A stretch of DNA of 10,790 bases. It comes from Deltaproteobacteria bacterium UBA2385 (GTDB taxonomy: Bacteria; Myxococcota_A; UBA796; UBA2385). Shown here in pieces: positions 1 through 6,564 of this stretch; within the stretch, counting starts at the first letter, position 1, and each line of letters starts with the position of its first letter. A program made the translations under genes and the position numbers. The notes below the pieces were generated by a model. That model did not search any database and was not told where the DNA came from. It saw nothing but the letters and a program-made list of their open reading frames with translations. The DNA is taken from positions 1 to 10,790 of the forward strand of contig DDSR01000024.1 of the NCBI GenBank assembly GCA_002343455.1. Direction: 5' to 3'.

Positions 1-116
1 CCGCCGTCGCCGGTGCCGCCGCCGTCCGTGGTCCCTCCATCCCCGTCGCTGGTGTCGTCTCCGTCCTTGTCGCCGCACGCGGCCAGGGTCAGTCCGAGAA
101 GCAGAGCTGGGAACAT
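1..116 (-). CDS. Putative lipoprotein, N-terminal part (runs off the window)
   Basis: Only the first 38 codons are inside the window. The protein starts MFPALLLGLTLAAC, a short hydrophobic signal peptide ending in a lipobox (L-A-A-C, Cys14), so it should be processed by signal peptidase II and lipid-anchored. After Cys14 comes a low-complexity Asp/Gly/Thr/Ser linker (GDKDGDD, then DGGTTDGGGTGDG), a style common in myxobacterial surface lipoproteins. The start is supported by a strong AGGAGG (minus strand, 121-126) four bases upstream of the ATG. The n-region has no Lys or Arg, which is slightly unusual. The functional domain lies outside the window, so no function can be given. It diverges from egtB. 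Confidence 0.75.
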   Translation of the reverse strand, partial: MFPALLLGLTLAACGDKDGDDTSDGDGGTTDGGGTGDG

Positions 117-119
117 GGG

Positions 120-126
120 TCCTCCT
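120..126 (-). promoter_or_regulatory. Shine-Dalgarno site of the lipoprotein gene
   Basis: The minus strand reads AGGAGGA here, ending three bases before the ATG at 116 (four bases from the AGGAGG core). It is the evidence that this short, truncated reading frame is a real gene start. Confidence 0.7.
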
Positions 127-179
127 GGGTGGTTCGTAGCCTTCCGCTAGCCCATCATCCTACAGGTGCATAGGGCGCG

Positions 180-185
180 TAAAAT
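180..185 (+). promoter_or_regulatory. Possible -10 element upstream of egtB
   Basis: TAAAAT matches the bacterial -10 consensus TATAAT at five of six positions, inside a locally AT-richer patch of the divergent lipoprotein/egtB intergenic region (117-232). Initiation about seven bases later would give a leader of roughly 40 bases before the egtB start. No good -35 hexamer is found 16-18 bases upstream, so this is a weak prediction. Confidence 0.25.
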
Positions 186-222
186 CCCGGAGGAGCAGAC
201 CCTCGGGGTTAGCCGCGAGGGT

Positions 223-229
223 GGAGGAG
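223..229 (+). promoter_or_regulatory. Ribosome binding site that decides the egtB start
   Basis: GGAGGAG lies three bases before GTG 233, and its GGAGG core is five bases away. The alternative GTG at 221 has only GAGG directly abutting it. This favours initiation at 233. Confidence 0.5.
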
Positions 230-232
230 CCG

Positions 233-1390
233 GTGTCCACTCTCGCGCAGCGATTCCGGGCGATTCGGAGCCACACCGAGTCCCTGGCGAGGCCCTTGTC
301 GGCCGAAGACCAGACCGTGCAGTCGATGCCGGACGTCAGCCCGACGAAGTGGCACCTCGCGCACTGCACCTGGTTCTTCGAGACCTTCGTCCTGCTCCCC
401 CACCTGGAGGGGTACCCGCCCTTTGATCCGGCCTATGGCTTCTTGTTCAACTCCTACTACGAGGCCGTCGGGCCGCGTCACGCCCGCGTGCAGCGCGGGC
501 TGCTGTCCCGGCCGGGAGTGCAGGAGATCCTGGCCTATCGGCGGCATGTGGACCAGGCGATGGCCAGCCTCCTGGCCCGCGGCGCCGGGGAGTGGGATGC
601 CCTGGTCGAGCTCGGGCTCCACCACGAGCAGCAGCACCAGGAGCTGCTCCTGATGGACATCAAGCACGTGCTGTCGGTCAACCCCCTGCGGCCGGCCTAC
701 CAGGCTGCGCGGCTGGGCCATGCCGAGGCGACTCCGCTGGGCTGGATCCCGTTCGATGGCGGGCTGACCGAGATCGGGCACGAGGGAGGGGGCTTCGCCT
801 ACGACAACGAGGGGCCCCGCCACAAGGTCTGGCTGGAGCCCTTCGCGATCGCCTCGCGGCCGGTCAGCAACGCGGAGTACCTGGAGTTCATCGAGGACGG
901 GGGCTATCGGCGCCCCGAGCTCTGGCTCTCGGCCGGCTGGGACTGTGTCGGGGCTGAGCGCTGGCAGGCCCCCCTGTACTGGGAGCAGAGGGACGGGCGC
1001 TGGATGGTCTTCAGCCTGGGGGGGCTGGTCGAGCTGCCCGCCTTTGATCCGGTCTGTCATCTCAGCGCCTACGAGGCGGCGGCTTTTGCTTGCTGGGCGG
1101 GCAAGCGGCTGCCGCGCGAGCAGGAGTGGGAGACGGCGGCCCCGCGGCTGCAAGCCACCGGCGAGGTCTGGGAGTGGACGGCCTCCCCCTATGTGGCCTA
1201 CCCCGGCTTCCGCCCGGCCGAGGGGGCCATCGGCGAGTACAACGGCAAGTTCATGGCCAACCAGATGGTGCTGCGTGGGGGATGCCGCGCCACGCCGCCC
1301 GGTCATATCCGCCCCACCTATCGCAACTTCTACCCCCCCCAGGCCCGCTGGATGTTCGGCGGGCTCCGACTCGCCCAGGATGTACGATGA
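233..1390 (+). CDS. egtB: EgtB, ergothioneine biosynthesis sulfoxide synthase (hercynine oxygenase)
   Basis: EgtB is a cytoplasmic non-haem iron enzyme. It uses O2 to join hercynine to cysteine or gamma-glutamylcysteine through a C-S bond, giving the sulfoxide precursor of ergothioneine. The 385-residue product has an N-terminal DinB-like helical domain with the family pattern KWHLAHCTWFFETF (iron-ligand His probably H44) and HHEQQHQE (H131 and H135), completing a three-His site. From about residue 166 it has a formylglycine-generating-enzyme-like domain (LGWIPFDGG; VSNAEYLEF; VWEWTASPY; EYNGKFMANQMVLRGG; RPTYRNFYPP; GLRLA at the end). The segment between EWETAA and VWEWT is much shorter than I expect for the family. 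Start chosen at GTG 233 by its Shine-Dalgarno; GTG 221 would add four residues. The stop overlaps the egtD start (ATGA), so translation is likely coupled. No egtA, egtC or egtE is in the window, so the cosubstrate cannot be settled from context. Confidence 0.93.
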   Translation: MSTLAQRFRAIRSHTESLARPLSAEDQTVQSMPDVSPTKWHLAHCTWFFETFVLLPHLEGYPPFDPAYGFLFNSYYEAVGPRHARVQRGLLSRPGVQEILAYRRHVDQAMASLLARGAGEWDALVELGLHHEQQHQELLLMDIKHVLSVNPLRPAYQAARLGHAEATPLGWIPFDGGLTEIGHEGGGFAYDNEGPRHKVWLEPFAIASRPVSNAEYLEFIEDGGYRRPELWLSAGWDCVGAERWQAPLYWEQRDGRWMVFSLGGLVELPAFDPVCHLSAYEAAAFACWAGKRLPREQEWETAAPRLQATGEVWEWTASPYVAYPGFRPAEGAIGEYNGKFMANQMVLRGGCRATPPGHIRPTYRNFYPPQARWMFGGLRLAQDVR

Positions 1391-2361
1391 ACGATCACGC
1401 AACCGTAGAGCGCTCTCCCGATCCCGGGCGGGAGGTCTTCCTCCAGGCGGTGCTCGGCGGACTCTCGGAGCGGCCCCGATCGATCCCGGCGCGCTTCCTC
1501 TACGACTCGCGAGGCTCCGCGCTCTTCGACACGATCTGCGCGCAGCCCGAGTACTACCTGACCCGCACCGAGACCGGGATCCTGGAAGCGCGCGCGGCTG
1601 AGATCGCGGGCCTGGCGGGACCCGGCTGCGCCCTGGTCGAGTTCGGCTCGGGCTCCAGCACCAAGTCCCGACTGTTGATCGAGGCGATGGACCTGGCGGT
1701 CTATGTCCCGATCGACATCTCCCGCCTGCACCTCGACCAGACCGCCGCCCAGCTTCGCCTGGACTACCCCGAGCTCCGCGTGCAGCCGGTGGCCGCCAAC
1801 TTCATGAAGGTCGAGGCCCTGCCTGCGGACATCGACGACGCCATTCGGCGCGTCGGCTTCTTCCCCGGATCGACCATCGGCAACCTCACCCCCGAGGAGT
1901 CCGACGCCTTCCTGCGCCGCGCGCGTCGCCTGGTCGGGGCGGACGGCGCCATGCTGATCGGCATCGATCTGCGCAAGGACCCCACGCTGCTCACCGCAGC
2001 CTACAACGACGCGGCCGGGGTGACGGCCCGGTTCACGCTCAACCTGCTGCGCCGCGCCAATCGTGAGCTGGGTGCCGACTTCGATCCCGGCGCCTGGCAG
2101 CACGAGGCCTTCTACAACGCGCGGCTGGGACGGATGGAGATCTACATCCGCTCCTTGCGCGGACAGACGGTCTCGGTCGCCGGTCGCAGCTTCGCCTTCC
2201 AGCCGGACGAGCGCATCCACACCGAGTACTCCTACAAGTACGACCCCCATGAGTTCGCGGAGTCTGCCCATCGGGCCGGCTTCCGGCTGGCCGAGCTCTG
2301 GACGGACCCGGCGGAGCTGTTCGCCGTCGTCTGGCTGGAGGCGGGCCCCGCTCCGCGCTGA
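1387..2361 (+). CDS. egtD: EgtD, L-histidine N(alpha)-methyltransferase
   Basis: EgtD uses three S-adenosylmethionines to convert histidine to hercynine, the first step of ergothioneine synthesis, and so supplies EgtB. The 324-residue product shows the family signatures in order: FLYDSRGSALFDTI (37-50), PEYYLTRTE (54-62), the SAM-binding EFGSGSSTKSRLL (85-97), PIDIS (108-112), FFPGSTIGN (158-166), LIGIDLRKD (190-198), AAYND (204-208), GRMEIYI (248-254) and HTEYSYKY (278-285). From memory of the Mycobacterium EgtD structure, Tyr39, Tyr56, Asn166 and Tyr206 fall at the same positions as its histidine-pocket residues, with Glu280 and Ser282 near its Glu282/Ser284. Length is normal for the family (about 320). 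The start overlaps the egtB stop by four bases. A longer in-frame reading back to 1090 is antisense-free overlap with egtB and is not needed. Confidence 0.96.
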   Translation: MNDHATVERSPDPGREVFLQAVLGGLSERPRSIPARFLYDSRGSALFDTICAQPEYYLTRTETGILEARAAEIAGLAGPGCALVEFGSGSSTKSRLLIEAMDLAVYVPIDISRLHLDQTAAQLRLDYPELRVQPVAANFMKVEALPADIDDAIRRVGFFPGSTIGNLTPEESDAFLRRARRLVGADGAMLIGIDLRKDPTLLTAAYNDAAGVTARFTLNLLRRANRELGADFDPGAWQHEAFYNARLGRMEIYIRSLRGQTVSVAGRSFAFQPDERIHTEYSYKYDPHEFAESAHRAGFRLAELWTDPAELFAVVWLEAGPAPR

Positions 2362-2385
2362 CCCGGCCCCGCGCTGACCCGGCCC
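2355..2385 (+). repeat. 16-bp tandem duplication across the egtD stop codon
   Basis: GCGCTGACCCGGCCCC at 2355-2370 is followed directly by a second copy (2371-2385, matching for 15 bases). The first copy contains the egtD TGA stop (2359-2361). The second copy therefore lies in the 3' spacer and carries a redundant TGA in a different register. It looks like a recent slippage duplication without effect on EgtD. Confidence 0.8.
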
Positions 2386-2400
2386 GGCTTACACCACCTC

Positions 2401-3216
2401 ATGCTTCTCGCCCTCCTCGCCCTCGCCCTCGCCCCCGCACAGGCCATCGAGCCCGTGCTCGACTGGACCCTCTCCGGCGCCGCCTTCCCCTCGGGCGCCG
2501 AGAGCTCCATCCGGGCGGGGGGGCGGCAGGCGCTCTGGAACCGGCCGGGCAACCCCTTGCTGGAGTCGACCTTCCTCCAGTCCTCGGGCGTGATGATGGT
2601 CACCCCGGCCTTCACGAGGGTCGACGCCGAGGTCGCCTTCCAGCCCGCCACCATCTTCGAGCTGCGCGCCCGCTACGGGGCCATCGGCTACTACGACGCC
2701 TTCACGGCGGTCCTGCTCTTCGATGACCCGGACGCCGTCTACGACAAGGAGGAGCGGGCCGATCTGGACCGCACCAACGGCATCGCCACCCGGCTCGCCC
2801 TGGAGCCGACGCTGCGGATGAAGGTCGGCCCGGTCGTCTTCATCGGCTGGACCATCTACCGCTTCACCACCCTGTACCCCGGCTCCACGACGGACACGGG
2901 TCAGTACTGGCTCGAGCCCGAGCTGGCCTTGCTTGTGTCGCGCACGGGCACGACCTGGGACCACAACGCCCTGCTGGCCGGCGAGCTGACGCCGGGCGAC
3001 CACACGCTCTACCTGGGGGCCTACGGCACCCTGCGGCACGCCCCCAGCACCGACGACACGCTGGCCCGGGTGGGCCCGGTGGGGGTCTGGATGCTGCCGG
3101 GTGGGAATTGGAGCCTGTACGGCATCTGCCAGTTCTACCTGCACGACCGGGTCCAGACCCGCGCGGCGCCCCCCTATGTCGGGGTGCGGCTGGCCTGGTC
3201 GCTCAACCCGGCCTGA
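2401..3216 (+). CDS. Predicted outer-membrane beta-barrel protein, unknown function
   Basis: The 271-residue product begins with a hydrophobic signal peptide, MLLALLALALAPAQA, with a probable cleavage A-Q-A|I. The rest has alternating polar/hydrophobic stretches rich in Tyr, Trp and Gly (RARYGAIGYYDAF; VVFIGWTIYRF; QYWLEPELALLV; HTLYLGAYGTL; WSLYGICQFYL; YVGVRLAWSL). This is the pattern of amphipathic barrel strands, and the last strand ends close to the C-terminus. I do not recognise a named family, so pore, transport or structural roles are equally possible. It follows egtD by 39 bp on the same strand and may be read through from that operon. Oddities: there is no Shine-Dalgarno before the ATG (the preceding bases are ACACCACCTC), and the signal peptide has no positive n-region residue. 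No better in-frame start was found upstream. Confidence 0.8.
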   Translation: MLLALLALALAPAQAIEPVLDWTLSGAAFPSGAESSIRAGGRQALWNRPGNPLLESTFLQSSGVMMVTPAFTRVDAEVAFQPATIFELRARYGAIGYYDAFTAVLLFDDPDAVYDKEERADLDRTNGIATRLALEPTLRMKVGPVVFIGWTIYRFTTLYPGSTTDTGQYWLEPELALLVSRTGTTWDHNALLAGELTPGDHTLYLGAYGTLRHAPSTDDTLARVGPVGVWMLPGGNWSLYGICQFYLHDRVQTRAAPPYVGVRLAWSLNPA

Positions 3217-3240
3217 GCGACCTGGACAGCCCGAACGTGG

Positions 3241-3996
3241 TCAACGCGGACCCGGGCCAGAGCTCAGCGCCTCGAGCTCTTCGATCCCCGGCAGGACGCT
3301 GAGGTCCGGCTCCAGCGCGATCTCGACCCGACGGTTGCGCGCCCGGCCCTCGTCCGAGTCGTTCCCTGCCACCGGCCGCGAGTCGGCGAAGGCGGCGGCG
3401 CTCAGCGCGTCGGAGGGGACGCCGGCCTCTTCCAGCATGCGCATGACGGAGATGGCCCGGGCCGCTGCGAGGTGGTCGTTGCTGGGGAAGCGCGCGGTGG
3501 CGATCGGCACGCTGTCGGTGTGGCCCTCGACCTGGAAGCGCTTGCCCTCCAGGCTGCCGAGGATGGCGCCCACCTGCAGGGCGGTGGACTTGCCGTCGGG
3601 GGAGAGGTCGGCGGAGCCGGTCGGGAAGAGGATGTCGCTCCCGACCTCGATCACCATGCGGTTGTCCACCATCTTGACCCGCAGGGTGCCGGCGTCGATG
3701 AGCTCCTTGAAGCGGCTGAGGAGGTCGCGATACTGGGTGACCCGCTCGCTGGCGAGGGCTTCGCGTCGTCGCAGGTCGGCCAGGGCGCGGGCCAGCTCGT
3801 CGTTGGTGGCTTCCAGGCCGGCGACCTCGCCGCTCAGGTTCTGGGCGCGCCGCTTGGCGGCTTCTTCGTCGCCCATGGCCTCAGCCAGGGTGAGGCGGGT
3901 GGTCTCCAGCTCGGACTGCAGACCCTTGTACTTCTTCTGACTGACGCAGCTCAGGCTGAGGGTGGCCGCGAGGGCGAGGGGGAGGAGCGACTTCAT
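3241..3996 (-). CDS. OmpA/MotB-type lipoprotein with coiled coil and peptidoglycan-binding domain
   Basis: The 251-residue protein starts MKSLLPLALAATLSLSC, a lipoprotein signal peptide with lipobox L-S-L-S-C (Cys17). Residues about 20-100 are charged heptad-like helix (KKYKGLQSELE...GDEEAAKRRAQ...NDELARALADLRRRE), probably a periplasmic coiled coil. Residues about 112-228 form an OmpA-like domain with VEGHTDSVPI (Asp161), NDHLAAARA and GRARNRRVEI (Arg222/223). By family knowledge the Asp and Arg bind meso-diaminopimelate, so the protein should tether the outer membrane to the wall or sense it. The start is fixed by lipobox and GGAG (minus strand, 4003-4006) six bases upstream. It converges on the beta-barrel gene with a 24-bp spacer and no evident terminator hairpin. 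It diverges from the kinase gene, which has its own cell-wall-sensor-like domain. A much longer open frame continues upstream but is antisense to the kinase gene. Confidence 0.92.
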   Translation of the reverse strand: MKSLLPLALAATLSLSCVSQKKYKGLQSELETTRLTLAEAMGDEEAAKRRAQNLSGEVAGLEATNDELARALADLRRREALASERVTQYRDLLSRFKELIDAGTLRVKMVDNRMVIEVGSDILFPTGSADLSPDGKSTALQVGAILGSLEGKRFQVEGHTDSVPIATARFPSNDHLAAARAISVMRMLEEAGVPSDALSAAAFADSRPVAGNDSDEGRARNRRVEIALEPDLSVLPGIEELEALSSGPGPR

Positions 3997-4013
3997 GGGT
4001 GTCTCCGGGGTTG

Positions 4014-4033
4014 GACTCCAGGGAGGCGGAGTC
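4014..4033. promoter_or_regulatory. Short inverted repeat upstream of the OmpA-type gene
   Basis: GACTCC at 4014-4019 and GGAGTC at 4028-4033 form a six-base inverted repeat with an eight-base spacer, 18 bases upstream of the OmpA-type start codon. It could be an operator or leader hairpin in the divergent ompA/kinase region (3997-4128). Repeats this short arise by chance in GC-rich DNA, so it is only a candidate. Confidence 0.2.
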
Positions 4034-4058
4034 GACCCCCTGGCAACGACCCCATCGG

Positions 4059-4064
4059 TTGACA
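4059..4064 (+). promoter_or_regulatory. Consensus -35-like hexamer upstream of the kinase gene
   Basis: TTGACA is a perfect match to the housekeeping -35 consensus, 64 bases before GTG 4129. The bases 17 downstream are GGTCGGGG-type sequence with no -10 element, so this is either a promoter with an unusual -10 or chance. The region right after it has three GGGG runs (4071-4088). Confidence 0.2.
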
Positions 4065-4128
4065 GTTGCGGCGGGGTCGGGGTCGGGGCCGGCTGGCGGC
4101 GACCGTCGGTCCGGGTGAGGCTGGGGAG

Positions 4129-5562
4129 GTGCCCCTCACCCTGTCGCCGCCGTCTCCTCCGCTCCCCGAGCGCAGCGACGAGCTGGAAGGCCGCGCGGTG
4201 TCGATCGGCCCGTGGCGGCTGGACGCGGTGTTGGGCCGGGGCGCGACCAGCCTGGTCTACGCCGCCCACCACCCGGGGCTGGGGGTGCGGCGAGCGCTGA
4301 AGGTGCAGCGTCTGCCCGGCCCCCTGGTGGCGGAGCGCCTTCGACGCGAGGGCGAGGTGCAGGGTCGGCTGCGGCATGCCGGGCTGCTGCCGGTGCTGGA
4401 GCGCTTCGAGCACGAGGGGCGAGTGGTCCTGGTGATGGAGCAGGTCGGCGCGCGCACGCTGGAGGCCTGGGTGGAGGCGCACGCGCCGGTGCCGCTGGCC
4501 CAGGCTCGGGCGCTGCTGGGAGAGGTCCTCGACGGGCTGGACGCCGCCCACCGGGTCGGCGTGGTTCACCGGGATCTCAAGCCGGCCAATGTGCTGGTCG
4601 ACGAGGAGGCGGGCCGCGCGGTGCTCTGCGACTTTGGCATCGCGCGGGTCCTGGGAGAGGAGGCCGATCCGAACCAGACCCAGCTGGGGACCCCGATGGG
4701 CACCCCGGGCTTCATGCCCCCCGAGCAGTGGGCCGACGCCAGCAGCGCCGGGGTGCGGGCGGATGTGTTCGCCGCCGGCGCCCTGGTCTACTTCACCCTC
4801 ACCGGCCGCCCGCCCTTCTCGGGGGCGGACCCGACGGCCCTGCTGCGCGCCACGCTCGAGGGCCGCACCGAGGACCTCGCCGCCGCACGTCCGGACTGCC
4901 CTCCTGCCCTGGTCCAGGCGGTCGCCGCCTGCCTCGCGCCCCGCGCCGAGGATCGCCCCGCGAGCTTGGGGGCCCTGCGCCGGGCGCTGGCCTCGGACCG
5001 TCCGGCGGGCGCGGGTACCGACACGGTCGTCCCCGTCGCCGGGCCCGTGGCGAAGCGGATCTTGCCCGGCTGGCTGGGCGCCTCCCTGCCCGGCTGGCTG
5101 GGCGCCTCGCTGGGCGGGGCGCTGATCGGCCTGGGGAGCTGGGCCCTGATGCGGGCCGTCGGCTTCCCCACCGCGCCGCCTGCCGCCCCGTCCCTGCCGG
5201 TGGCGAGCGTCGAGCCCCTCCCCCCGGACGAGGCGCCCACGGCCGAGCCCACCGCCGAGCCCACAGTTGAGCCCACAGCCGAGGTCATCGCCCCGATGGT
5301 GCCCGGCTGCGTCGCCAGCGAAGGCGAGCTGATCGGCTGGTGGTGGGCGGGCACTGAGCTCCGGCGGCGGGTCTGGGGTGGGGTCCGGGTCGAGCGGGAG
5401 ACGAATGTGCGCTCCTCGCCCCCCGACGGTGCCGGGGGACCTCCCGGGTCCGTGCGCTGCGTGTTGCCCGCCGACAGCCGGGTCGCCGTTCGGGTCGACC
5501 CGCTGGAGATCGACGGTCAGCTGTGGGTGCCGCTGTACGGGGGCGACCTCCGCTCCCGGTGA
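4129..5562 (+). CDS. Membrane Ser/Thr protein kinase (Hanks type) with C-terminal SH3-like domain
   Basis: The 477-residue product has a full eukaryotic-like kinase domain at about 28-290: glycine loop LGRGATSLV (35-43), ATP-binding Lys58 in ALKV, catalytic loop HRDLKPAN (147-154), DFG (168-170), activation segment GTPMGTPGFMPPEQ (PPE in place of APE), and DVFAAGALVYFTLTGRPPF. It should phosphorylate Ser/Thr in the cytoplasm. A transmembrane helix follows (about 320-343), then a Pro/Thr/Glu linker with PTAE repeats, then about 80 residues outside with NVRSSP and QLWVPLYGG, which resembles a bacterial SH3 (SH3b) domain and could sense the cell wall. Start: GTG 4129 is chosen because the 23 codons before 4198 keep G/C third positions and encode ELEGRAVSIGPWRL, a usual kinase lead-in. 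TTG 4066 and GTG 4198 (GGAAGG seven bases upstream) are alternatives. Possible targets are the neighbouring proteins, especially the FHA protein; this is inference. Confidence 0.93.
   Translation: MPLTLSPPSPPLPERSDELEGRAVSIGPWRLDAVLGRGATSLVYAAHHPGLGVRRALKVQRLPGPLVAERLRREGEVQGRLRHAGLLPVLERFEHEGRVVLVMEQVGARTLEAWVEAHAPVPLAQARALLGEVLDGLDAAHRVGVVHRDLKPANVLVDEEAGRAVLCDFGIARVLGEEADPNQTQLGTPMGTPGFMPPEQWADASSAGVRADVFAAGALVYFTLTGRPPFSGADPTALLRATLEGRTEDLAAARPDCPPALVQAVAACLAPRAEDRPASLGALRRALASDRPAGAGTDTVVPVAGPVAKRILPGWLGASLPGWLGASLGGALIGLGSWALMRAVGFPTAPPAAPSLPVASVEPLPPDEAPTAEPTAEPTVEPTAEVIAPMVPGCVASEGELIGWWWAGTELRRRVWGGVRVERETNVRSSPPDGAGGPPGSVRCVLPADSRVAVRVDPLEIDGQLWVPLYGGDLRSR
5062..5109 (+). repeat. 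24-bp in-frame tandem duplication in the kinase gene
   Basis: Two adjacent 24-base units (5062-5085 and 5086-5109) differ only at their first and last bases and encode LPGWLGAS twice, at the entry to the transmembrane segment. The reading frame is kept, so the duplication only lengthens the juxtamembrane region. Confidence 0.85.
5236..5283 (+). repeat. Four 12-bp repeats encoding a PTAE linker
   Basis: Four units of pattern CCCACNGCCGAG (5236, 5248, 5260, 5272; the third reads CCCACAGTTGAG) encode PTAE PTAE PTVE PTAE in the extracytoplasmic linker of the kinase. The repeat is likely to vary in copy number between strains. Confidence 0.85.
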
Positions 5563-5576
5563 GTTCCCCATGGCGC
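5562..5576 (+). repeat. 15-bp direct repeat, copy 1 (at the kinase stop)
   Basis: AGTTCCCCATGGCGC begins on the last base of the kinase stop codon. An identical 15-mer lies at 10768-10782, five bases after the stop of the 211-aa gene. The two copies bracket the coiled-coil gene, the 540-aa gene, the CHAT-FHA gene and the 211-aa gene. Its meaning is unknown. Confidence 0.7.
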
Positions 5577-5647
5577 TGGGAGCACGGAACTGTCGACGGG
5601 CGAGGCCTTGCCATCCCGGGCGCACCCGCCGCACCGCGGCACAACCC

Positions 5648-5653
5648 GGAGAG
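5648..5653 (+). promoter_or_regulatory. Ribosome binding site deciding the start of the coiled-coil gene
   Basis: GGAGAG lies five bases before ATG 5659. It is the reason to prefer this ATG over the in-frame TTG at 5608, whose 17 extra codons are Arg/Pro/His-rich and look non-coding. Confidence 0.6.
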
Positions 5654-5658
5654 AAGCG

Positions 5659-6552
5659 ATGACGACCCCCGTCCAGCCCGAGTGGAAGGCCGAAGACAAC
5701 CGCAAGCGCGGGCTGATCGCCGCAGCGCTGACCGTCGGAACCATCACCCTGGGCGGCACCGCCGCCTTCCTGGTGCTGATGGAGAGGCACGAGCAGCGGC
5801 AGGATGCGCCCGTCGCGGAGCTGGCTGCGCCCGACACCGACGCCGAGGCCGTGCTCGCCGAGCTGCAGCCCGAGGAGTCCGAGGCGGTCCAGGACGCGAT
5901 GAGCACCGCCGCGGCCGCCCAGGAGAAGGTGGCCACCCTGGAGGCCGAGCTGGGCGAGGCCAAGGCCCGCATCGCCGCCTTCGAGGAGGCCGAGGCCAAG
6001 GGGGCCGAGCGCTCCGCCTCCGCCCGCAAGCGCTGGCAGGAGATGGAGGCGGAGGTCTCCCGCCTGCGAGTCGCCCTGGCCGACGCCGAGGCCGAGCGCG
6101 ACAACCTGCGCACCGAGCTGGCGAGCTCGCTCAAGCTGCTCGACGAGCAGATCGCCCAGACGGCCCGCGTTCGCCAGGAGCGGGATGTCTGGAAGCAGGC
6201 CAGCACGGACAACCTGTGGGCGGCCTTCGTCGAGAACACCAAGGTCAAGCTCTGCGACCGCGGCAGCCGCAAGTCGATGTCCAAGTGCCACGAGGCGATC
6301 GCCGTGCACATGGACGCCGAGGCGCGCCAGCGCTTCGACCACTGCGTCGCCGCGCGCCAGTCCGTGCCGGCCCTGGTCGAGATCGACCGCCGCTCGACGC
6401 CGCCGGCCTTCAGCGAGCGCCTGCCGGAGGGCGTGCGCCAGATCGGCAAGGACTGGCACCTCGTCTACTGCGACCCGAACCTGCCCGAGGCGGTCGCGCA
6501 GGGTGAGAACGAGCTGCCCCAGCCCACCGTGATGAGCCTCGCCCGGAAGTAG
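5659..6552 (+). CDS. Single-pass membrane coiled-coil protein with four-Cys C-terminal domain, unknown function
   Basis: I do not recognise this 297-residue protein. A short Lys/Arg-containing N-terminus (1-18) precedes one transmembrane helix (about 19-41, GLIAAALTVGTITLGG...AAFLVLM), predicting N-in/C-out topology. Residues about 60-180 are Ala/Glu/Arg-rich with heptad periodicity (EKVATLEAELGEAKARIAAFEE; EMEAEVSRLRVALADAEAERDNL), a long coiled coil suggesting oligomerisation. The compact C-terminal part (about 183-280) starts NLWAAFVENTKVKLC and has Cys199, 210, 229 and 271, placed in KLCD, SKCHE, DHCV and VYCD. In the periplasm these could form two disulfides. The gene follows the kinase by 96 bp on the same strand and is probably co-transcribed with it. 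It converges on the 540-aa gene with a 12-bp spacer. It may transmit a wall or envelope signal or be a kinase substrate at its short cytoplasmic tail; neither is shown. Confidence 0.88.
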   Translation: MTTPVQPEWKAEDNRKRGLIAAALTVGTITLGGTAAFLVLMERHEQRQDAPVAELAAPDTDAEAVLAELQPEESEAVQDAMSTAAAAQEKVATLEAELGEAKARIAAFEEAEAKGAERSASARKRWQEMEAEVSRLRVALADAEAERDNLRTELASSLKLLDEQIAQTARVRQERDVWKQASTDNLWAAFVENTKVKLCDRGSRKSMSKCHEAIAVHMDAEARQRFDHCVAARQSVPALVEIDRRSTPPAFSERLPEGVRQIGKDWHLVYCDPNLPEAVAQGENELPQPTVMSLARK

Positions 6553-6564
6553 GCCCTGTGCCGC

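Noticed and set aside
209..1402. A 397-codon minus-strand open frame opposite egtB
   Set aside because: egtB is certain on the plus strand; the antisense product has no recognisable feature.
3217..3240. A bidirectional terminator between the convergent beta-barrel and OmpA-type genes
   Set aside because: The 24-base spacer contains no hairpin or T-tract that I can see.
4071..4088. Three GGGG runs suggesting a G-quadruplex before the kinase gene
   Set aside because: Only three close runs of four G are present, and the fourth is distant. Such runs are expected at this base composition.
3241..6459. A 1072-codon minus-strand open frame continuing upstream of the OmpA-type lipoprotein
   Set aside because: The lipobox signal peptide and Shine-Dalgarno fix the true start at 3996. 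The upstream part is antisense to the kinase and coiled-coil genes, has low-complexity composition, and reflects the scarcity of stop codons at high GC.
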